A stretch of 64,000 nt of DNA, from positions 372,001 to 436,000 of the forward strand of contig NZ_CPYD01000002.1 in the NCBI RefSeq assembly GCF_001112925.1, read 5' to 3'. The stretch comes from Yersinia nurmii (GTDB taxonomy: Bacteria > Pseudomonadota > Gammaproteobacteria > Enterobacterales > Enterobacteriaceae). The notes under the pieces were generated by a model that was not told where the DNA came from, made no database searches, and saw only the letters and a list, made by a program, of their open reading frames with translations. The position numbers and the translations under genes are program-made. Shown here one piece after another: positions 59,299 to 64,000 of this stretch (position 1 is the stretch's first letter; every line of letters begins with the position of its first letter).

Positions 59299-60055
59299 AA
59301 TTACTCCTCCTTAAAATTAGAACGCCCGCAATATATCGCAACAAAAGTAATATTGTAAGGTTACCTTTGGTTATTGTTTGTTAATATTGATGAGCTTCAT
59401 ATTTTTACCAAATATAACTTAATAAGTTGTTGTTGTAATACTTTGCTGGTATTTTTTTATATTTCTTTAGCCAGTGTAATTAGCTTATTATTTAATTAAA
59501 CATGGCGATTTTGAGCTTATCTTATTGATCCTGTTGATTCGATTGAACTAATTGTTCAATAATATGAACAAATAAATGTGCAAAAATAGAGCGCTGGCTC
59601 CCTGTGTTTACAGGGTTCTTCTGTCATATCGAAGATCTGGATATTATTTTATTGCTGATTTTATCACCAGATAAGTGTAGGTGAATCGAGTTATTATCGT
59701 CATAAATGGCTAAATCCAATGGGCGCAAGTTTATATTAATTCTTAACCTTCTTCGTTATGACGTTAACTACGGGTGGGTATCAACAATAGAGAGTAATAT
59801 AATTCTTATATTGAAATTAAAACTGATTATAAAGTCTTTGTTTTCACGGGTGTAACTAATTAAGTTGCTTATAGGCACTTGGGTTGATTTGTTGTTTTTA
59901 TGTAATTAATCACAGAAAATAAAATTCAATTACTAAGTATCAAAAAACTATAAATACCGATTAGATTATGTTCGTTAGCTGAAGTCTAAGGGCTTGAAGT
60001 TACCTAGATGAATACAATAGAGGTTCAATGAGAACCTCCATTTAGACAAAATCAA
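59299..60055. promoter_or_regulatory. Long AT-rich intergenic control region
   Basis: About 760 bases without a credible gene between the regulator and the repeat array. Two structures stand out: ATTGAAC / GTTCAAT arms with a 5-base spacer at 59542-59560, a possible operator near the regulator gene, and a GAGGTTC / GAACCTC hairpin (7-base arms, 5-base loop) at 60020-60038. Three very short ATG frames (at 59968, 60008 and 60028) end before the repeat. Such a long unoccupied AT-rich region suggests silencing by H-NS and several regulatory inputs. Confidence 0.5.
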
Positions 60056-60118
60056 TTCTTTGTTCTTTGTTCTTTGTTCTTTGTTCTTTGTTCTTTGTTC
60101 TTTGTTCTTTGTTCTTTG
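60056..60118 (+). repeat. Heptanucleotide tandem repeat (TTCTTTG) x9
   Basis: Nine perfect head-to-tail copies of TTCTTTG, 63 bases, with no variation between copies. None of the three plus-strand frames contains a stop within the array; each frame reads the same seven-residue cycle (F-F-V-L-C-S-L). A perfect array of this length is prone to slipped-strand length change. It lies 266 bases upstream of the holin start, between the divergent regulator and the lysis cassette. Confidence 0.97.
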
Positions 60119-60384
60119 TATTTAAAACACCAACGGAACCCGTTAACGGCAGCGGCAGGGAATTATATTTTGCTGCTTTTATCTGCTTTCTCAACATCCA
60201 AAATTTATTTATCACGAATGGGGGGGGCTATGAAAAATTATCAGGAAAAAGGCTGGTGACGGCCAGATTAAAGGGATAAGGCCGCAATGCAAATGATCCC
60301 CAGTGGTTTAAACAGTATGGAAATCAAAAAAACGCGATTGTTCGCTGGCCCGTAAGGCCGTGAAGAAAAGGATGGGGAGGGGAT
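60119..60384 (+). promoter_or_regulatory. Leader between heptamer array and holin, with a G8 tract
   Basis: 265 bases without a clear gene. A run of eight G (60220-60227) lies inside a tiny frame starting at 60218 (ATG, two Gly codons made of the G run, then GCT ATG AAA) that ends at 60259, only 13 codons. The same reading frame is open back through the heptamer array. The 120 bases before the holin include a long purine-rich stretch ending in its ribosome site. Confidence 0.5.
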
Positions 60385-60699
60385 ATGACGTTGAAGATTC
60401 CGACTGATACACAGGCAATTACCTGGTTAATTATTGGCATTTTTTCAGCTTGGGGAGGTGTTGTGAGATATCTGATGGACATGCAAGGGCACAGAGGGAG
60501 TTGGAGTTGGATGGGAATAATAAGCCAGATCATTATTTCAAGCTTCACTGGCCTTTTGGGGGGATTACTCAGCTTTGAAAATGGTAGCAGTCATTACATG
60601 ACTTTTGCCATTGCAGGCTTATTTGGCACCTTGGGTAGTACGGCGCTGAGCTACCTGTGGCGGCGATTCTTGGGGAGTTCGGAGAAAAATCGTGGGTAA
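60385..60699 (+). CDS. Holin of an isolated lysis cassette
   Basis: 104 residues, start supported by GGGGAGGGG. Three hydrophobic segments (about 12-28, 42-62 and 70-92) and a basic, polar C-terminus (WRRFLGSSEKNRG), the layout of a class I phage holin. It would make inner-membrane lesions that let the endopeptidase reach the cell wall. It overlaps the next gene by 8 bases. There are no phage structural or replication genes around, which is the situation of the holins of chitinase- or Tc-releasing cassettes (ChiW, HolY). Confidence 0.82.
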   Translation: MTLKIPTDTQAITWLIIGIFSAWGGVVRYLMDMQGHRGSWSWMGIISQIIISSFTGLLGGLLSFENGSSHYMTFAIAGLFGTLGSTALSYLWRRFLGSSEKNRG

Positions 60700-61081
60700 C
60701 TTTACTTTTAGTCAAATCAGTCAACGCAATCTACAAGGCGTACATCCGGATCTAGTCCGAGTGGTGTACTTGGCACTCAAATTATCCGAGGTGGATTTTC
60801 GCGTTATCGAAGGGTTGCGTGATAGCGCTCGTCAACGCCAAATGGTGCTTAATGGCAACAGCCAAACGCTCAATAGCCGGCATCTTACCGGCCATGCGGT
60901 CGATTTGGCGCCTTGGATCAACAACACGATCCCCTGGAACGATTGGGGAGCGTTTGCTCAGGTTGCAGTGGCGATGAAACAGGCGGCAAAGCAACTGCAA
61001 ATTCCTATGATCTGGGGTGGTGACTGGACGACGCTTAAGGATGGGCCGCACTTCGAGTTGCCGAGGACACAGTATCCATGA
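60692..61081 (+). CDS. M15-family L-Ala-D-Glu endopeptidase (endolysin)
   Basis: 129 residues from a GTG start with GGAG upstream. Zinc and catalytic residues are in place: SRHLTGHAVDL gives His64 and Asp71, and DGPHFEL gives His120 (the SxHxxGxAxD ... H pattern of Peptidase_M15_4, as in phage T5 endolysin and ChiX). It should cut the L-Ala-D-Glu bond in peptidoglycan stems. There is no signal peptide, so release depends on the holin. It overlaps the i-spanin gene by ATGA. Confidence 0.9.
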   Translation: MGNFTFSQISQRNLQGVHPDLVRVVYLALKLSEVDFRVIEGLRDSARQRQMVLNGNSQTLNSRHLTGHAVDLAPWINNTIPWNDWGAFAQVAVAMKQAAKQLQIPMIWGGDWTTLKDGPHFELPRTQYP

Positions 61082-61479
61082 GCCTGCTCAGTGTTTTGAA
61101 ACGTGGTCTGCTACTGGCCACGTTATTTGTGGTTTTGGTTGGTGGGCTGTGGGTTGCTCAACTGAAAAAGACCGCGACATTACTGAATTCAGAAAATATT
61201 AGCCTGACACAGCAAAATCAGCTTTATCTGCAACGGTTGCAAGGATATGGCCAGCAGATGAAAACACTGGATGAGGCGTTAACCACTAATGCTATAACGC
61301 GGCGTCAGGCAGAGGAAAAATATCATGCGATCGAACAAAAAATGCGGGTGCTACTGGCTAATGACCGCTGCGCTCGGGAGCCTGTGCCTGCTGCTGTTAT
61401 CCGGTTGCAGCAACGAGCACTTGGCCAGAGCTTGCCCGGTGCAGCCAACAGTACCGAAAGCGCTGTTATTACCCCATGA
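61078..61479 (+). CDS. Rz-like i-spanin
   Basis: 133 residues: a short cytosolic start, one membrane helix (LLLATLFVVLVGGLWVAQL, about 10-29), then a periplasmic helical, Gln-rich coiled-coil region (about 30-100). Size and layout match Rz/LysB-type i-spanins. It links the inner membrane to the o-spanin to fuse the membranes at the end of lysis. It follows the endopeptidase by ATGA overlap and contains the start of the next gene in the +1 frame. Confidence 0.85.
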   Translation: MSLLSVLKRGLLLATLFVVLVGGLWVAQLKKTATLLNSENISLTQQNQLYLQRLQGYGQQMKTLDEALTTNAITRRQAEEKYHAIEQKMRVLLANDRCAREPVPAAVIRLQQRALGQSLPGAANSTESAVITP

Positions 61480-61609
61480 TCCCCCGTTATTTAATGTCAC
61501 TCAGTGGGGGGACTATCCCAGTTATGTGGAAGAATTAAATCTATCGCTGGCGCGTTGTAATGCAGATAAAGCGGCGGTGGCCCAAATCATGTCTCCACAA
61601 AAAGGATAA
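61325..61609 (+). CDS. Rz1-like o-spanin lipoprotein, partly nested in Rz
   Basis: 94 residues beginning inside the i-spanin gene in another frame and ending 130 bases beyond it. A lipoprotein signal peptide ends in LLLLSGC (lipidated Cys28), followed by a Pro-containing periplasmic part (CPVQPTVPKALLLPHDPP). This nested arrangement is the classic Rz/Rz1 layout and confirms both frames as genes. It should anchor in the outer membrane and pair with the i-spanin. Confidence 0.85.
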   Translation: MRSNKKCGCYWLMTAALGSLCLLLLSGCSNEHLARACPVQPTVPKALLLPHDPPLFNVTQWGDYPSYVEELNLSLARCNADKAAVAQIMSPQKG

Positions 61610-61815
61610 TTTTTCTTTTAACCCATTCAGACAAGGCCATTGATTCTATAGGATTGGCAAACACGGATTTGCCGATTTTGCAGTCAATATCGAGGTTCCG
61701 CGGGAAGCATGCCCAGCAAAAGCAGGATAATAAGTTTATTCGTCTCGAAAGAAACACGGCGGTTAGGGTCGCTCTCCGCTAGGATTACAGTCAATCTTAC
61801 TGCAAAAAGAAATCT
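61610..61815. other. Intergenic region after the lysis cassette
   Basis: About 205 bases. A small hairpin (GGCAAA with TTTGCC, about 61656-61673) followed by GATTTTG may end the cassette transcript. A 64-codon minus-strand frame here shows no support. Confidence 0.4.
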
Positions 61816-62487
61816 ATGCTGGCACAAATCCGATGGCAAAAAATTGGCGCGTGGTGTTTCACTTTTGGCGGGCTCCAATATTTACTGGCAGAGAAGATAA
61901 GCGCGTTTGCCTGGCTGATGCCCGTTTATTCCTACCGCCGAAATTACATCAGTGACTTAGGTATTCCACTTTGTGGATTATTGGCAGATAACCGACAAAT
62001 TTGTTCTCCGTTACATTGGGTGATGAATATTGGTTTTGCCGTAGAAGGGATACTGTTTTTGCTCGCCTGCTGGTTACTGCGGCCGATATTTAATGGACGG
62101 CTACGTCATGCTTTTTTGCTGTTTGGCTTATTACATGGTGCAGGCGGTGTCATTATCGCGCTGTTTCACAGCGGTGGGGGAAGCGGCGGTGACATTCTTC
62201 ACCAGATAACTTTTCACCAAATAGGTGCGGTAATGGCTATCGGCAGCGGGAATTTATGTTTGCTTGCCGCAGGTTGGATGCAGCGTGATAGAGCCGGATT
62301 TTATTATTTTAGTCAGTTGAGTCTTGGGCTGGGAGGTTTAGGGTTGTTGAGTATGTTACTCATCCCGTTGAATCTTTTACCCGTAGGAATGATTGAGCGA
62401 GCCTCGGTATATCCGATTACGTTATGGCAGATATTTACCGGTATTTTTCTGCTGACGGCAGGAAAGTGGGGGGCGCGCAATATTTAG
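61816..62487 (+). CDS. DUF998-family membrane protein
   Basis: 223 residues with six hydrophobic segments, beginning IGAWCFTFGGLQYLLAEKIS and including NYISDLGIP and HWVMNIGF, typical of DUF998 proteins. Function unknown. The start codon has only a weak purine stretch upstream. It lies between the lysis cassette and the third tRNA-Asn, transcribed toward the tRNA; whether it belongs to the cassette or to the older flank cannot be told. Confidence 0.78.
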   Translation: MLAQIRWQKIGAWCFTFGGLQYLLAEKISAFAWLMPVYSYRRNYISDLGIPLCGLLADNRQICSPLHWVMNIGFAVEGILFLLACWLLRPIFNGRLRHAFLLFGLLHGAGGVIIALFHSGGGSGGDILHQITFHQIGAVMAIGSGNLCLLAAGWMQRDRAGFYYFSQLSLGLGGLGLLSMLLIPLNLLPVGMIERASVYPITLWQIFTGIFLLTAGKWGARNI

Positions 62488-62516
62488 CGCAGGCTTTCGG
62501 TATAGCCAAGAAAAAG

Positions 62517-62550
62517 CAAAAAGCCCGACTAAGTTTTCTTAATCGGGCTT
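62517..62550 (-). terminator. Terminator of tRNA-Asn copy 3
   Basis: Stem AAGCCCGACTAAG (62521-62533) with CTTAATCGGGCTT (62538-62550), loop TTTT, and an A-run at left (U-tract on the minus strand). It also faces the end of the DUF998 gene and may serve both. Confidence 0.9.
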
Positions 62551-62558
62551 CTCTAATA

Positions 62559-62634
62559 TGGCTCCTCTGACTGGACTCGAACCAGTGACATACGGATTAA
62601 CAGTCCGCCGTTCTACCGACTGAACTACAGAGGA
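62559..62634 (-). tRNA. tRNA-Asn (GTT), copy 3
   Basis: 76 bases, identical to copies 1 and 2, anticodon GTT, CCA encoded. It lies beside mtfA, the position of asnT in E. coli. Confidence 0.98.
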
Positions 62635-62652
62635 ATCGTGTGAACGGGGCGC

Positions 62653-62681
62653 ATAATATCCAGAGGCACCTGAACTGTCAA
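62653..62681 (-). promoter_or_regulatory. Promoter of tRNA-Asn copy 3
   Basis: On the minus strand TTGACA and TATTAT with 17-base spacing, then a GCGCCCCG discriminator. The spacer sequence differs from copies 1 and 2 while both hexamers are kept. Confidence 0.9.
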
Positions 62682-62805
62682 CGCTAAATTCAGTAGAAAT
62701 GCGCGTTTGCTCAGCATCTGAACAAAAAGTGCGGGTTCGGTTGAAAAAACAAACGACAGCGTTGAAAACTTCGTCAATATATTGAAATCAGATGAAAAAT
62801 TACCG

Positions 62806-63588
62806 TTAGCTCTCTGTCAGCTGGCTTTCCCATCTTTTCAGACGGGCGAGGGGATCTTGTAAATAAAACCGACAGAAATGGCGATAAACCGCCGGGAAGC
62901 GTGAGGCTAAAAGCTCCGGTGCACTAAAGAAATATTCTGAAAGCACGGCGAAACATTCCGCCGGATCGCTGGCGGCATAGGCATCCATACTGGCTCCCTC
63001 AACGCCGACCATATCGATCTCGTCCTGAATATCATCCATTGCGCGGTGTAAATCGAATTCCCACGCTGCGACGTCACGCATGGGAATGGGAGGGACGCCG
63101 TTGGAATTACCGCCGTTGCGCATATCCAATTTGTGAGCCGCTTCGTGAATCACCAGATTAAAGCCGGAGAGATCGAAAGAGTCCTGAATATCCTGCCAGT
63201 TTAAGACAATCGGCCCCTGTTCCCAGCTTTGTCCCGACAGTACCGTTTGGCCGCTGTGCACCAGCTCCAGATCATCCTGCCAGTCCTCTTCTACGATAAA
63301 GGGGGCAGGGTAGATCAGGACTTCGTGAAAACCATCTAACCACCGCGCACCGAGTTCCATCACAGGCAGAGCAAATAACAGCGCCAAACGAGCCTGCATC
63401 AGTGCGGTTAACTCCAGGCCCTGCAAAGGCACCATGCGTTTTTGCTGTAAAATCTGGCTGGCGACGGTGACTAACCGTTGCTGTTCCGCTTCATTCATTG
63501 GAGACAGTAAAGGAATAGCCAGTGCTTCATGCCATTGCATTAGCACTTCCGCTTGCGGTTGATTTGCTTTCCACAGCCACTTCATCAT
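62806..63588 (-). CDS. mtfA: MtfA: Mlc titration factor A (zinc aminopeptidase-like)
   Basis: The start at 63588 ([11 protein letters not shown]) matches the E. coli MtfA N-terminus; the frame to 63666 is unsupported. 260 residues (E. coli 265). The zinc site HEAAH in [17 protein letters not shown], and [18 protein letters not shown] further on, are conserved. In E. coli MtfA binds the repressor Mlc, so relieving repression of ptsG, and has peptidase activity. Its place between a tRNA-Ser and a tRNA-Asn follows the E. coli serU-mtfA-asnT order as I remember it. Confidence 0.95.
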   Translation of the reverse strand: MMKWLWKANQPQAEVLMQWHEALAIPLLSPMNEAEQQRLVTVASQILQQKRMVPLQGLELTALMQARLALLFALPVMELGARWLDGFHEVLIYPAPFIVEEDWQDDLELVHSGQTVLSGQSWEQGPIVLNWQDIQDSFDLSGFNLVIHEAAHKLDMRNGGNSNGVPPIPMRDVAAWEFDLHRAMDDIQDEIDMVGVEGASMDAYAASDPAECFAVLSEYFFSAPELLASRFPAVYRHFCRFYLQDPLARLKRWESQLTES

Positions 63589-63676
63589 CGGGTCGCTCGC
63601 AATGTGATTTCTTGGATACCAAGACAGGATGTTGTAAACATGCCGTAAAAAAGAGCATGGTGGCAACTATTATCAC

Positions 63677-63766
63677 GGAGAGATGCCGGAGCGGCTGAAC
63701 GGGACGGTCTCGAAAACCGTTGAGGGGGAAACCCCTCCGAGGGTTCAAATCCCTCTCTCTCCGCCA
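63677..63766 (+). tRNA. serU: tRNA-Ser (CGA)
   Basis: 90 bases including CCA. Acceptor GGAGAGA pairs with TCTCTCC; the anticodon loop GTCTCGAAAAC gives anticodon CGA; the long variable arm (TTGAGGGGGAAACCCCTCC) and T-arm GGTTCAAATCC are typical of a class II tRNA. The unit matches E. coli serU. Confidence 0.97.
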
Positions 63767-64000
63767 CTATTCAAGCACTTACGATGAAAACTTTCAGAGA
63801 CCCGCATCACAGTTAGTCTATTGTTGATAATTCGGGTTGCCATATTTATGGGCGACTTCACTTTTTTATTCAGTAAATAGAAGTCCAAAGTTGGTGGAAT
63901 TTTATTTTACTTGAGCGCCGAGTAATCACTTATCCTGCGTTGCAACATAAATGACTAGCTGCTTGAGTAGTAAAATGATGAGCATTTATAAGTAAAATCC
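63767..64000. other. Sequence right of tRNA-Ser
   Basis: 234 bases, AT-rich, with no open frame, tRNA or clear terminator recognised before the window ends. The sequence 3' of a tRNA-Ser is a common integration place, but no attachment-site repeat can be identified here. Confidence 0.4.

Noticed and set aside
60067..60279. Open frames running through the heptamer array (also 60074-60259)
   Set aside because: They begin at TTG inside the repeat without a ribosome site, all ATG frames upstream stop before the array, and the encoded cycle F-F-V-L-C-S-L is only the repeat read aloud. Kept as a repeat and leader, not as genes.
27805..62634. Integrase-bearing genomic island at the tRNA-Asn copies
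   Set aside because: Considered because tRNA-Asn is a known Yersinia island site, but no integrase, transposase or attachment direct repeat was found beside any of the three copies.

Overview
The window looks like chromosomal DNA of an Enterobacterales member, most probably a Yersinia species or close relative. Core genes closely match E. coli families (fruBKA, nfo, yeiH/yeiE, lysP, plaP-sbcB, yeeA, tmaR, mtfA next to a tRNA-Ser(CGA) and a tRNA-Asn). A siderophore ABC/TonB locus of Yiu type, a decayed regulator/usher locus of Psa/Myf type downstream of fruA, and three tRNA-Asn copies in 35 kb also fit Yersinia. This is a judgement from remembered protein sequences and gene order; no search was run.

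Layout. 1-4.8 kb: a Nudix hydrolase, then the Cra-controlled fructose PTS operon fruBKA. 4.9-5.6 kb: a deletion scar in which the first third of a winged-helix regulator gene runs into a frameshifted usher C-terminus. 5.8-11.4 kb: nfo, yeiH, a small membrane protein, yeiE and lysP. 11.6-16.9 kb: an iron-siderophore importer and its TonB-dependent receptor. 17-21 kb: a sugar-class ABC ATPase and permease with no binding protein, divergent from hcxA. 21.4-27.6 kb: plaP, sbcB, an SDR/thioester-reductase-like gene, yeeA and tmaR.

Three near-identical tRNA-Asn units (27.8, 39.5 and 62.6 kb, each with its own promoter and terminator) divide the right half. Between the first and second lie a five-gene chaperone-usher fimbrial operon and a BvgAS/EvgAS-like phosphorelay; an inverted-repeat cluster upstream of the pilin gene is a good candidate target of that regulator. 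Between the second and third lie uhpABC-afuABC (sugar-phosphate sensing plus an ABC importer), the complete citrate fermentation locus (citAB divergent from citCDEFXGT), a stand-alone phosphopantetheinyl transferase, and an AT-rich segment. That segment carries a small winged-helix regulator divergent from an isolated holin / M15 endopeptidase / Rz-Rz1 spanin cassette, with no other phage genes. mtfA and tRNA-Ser close the window.

The most unusual region is 58.8-61.6 kb. The lysis cassette has the gene content of the type 10 secretion cassettes that release chitinases or Tc toxins by controlled lysis. Its leader contains nine perfect tandem copies of a heptamer (TTCTTTG) and a run of eight G, both of which can change length by slippage. 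Together with the divergent regulator this suggests a subpopulation switch for lysis-based export. The gene content is read directly; the export role and the switching are inference.
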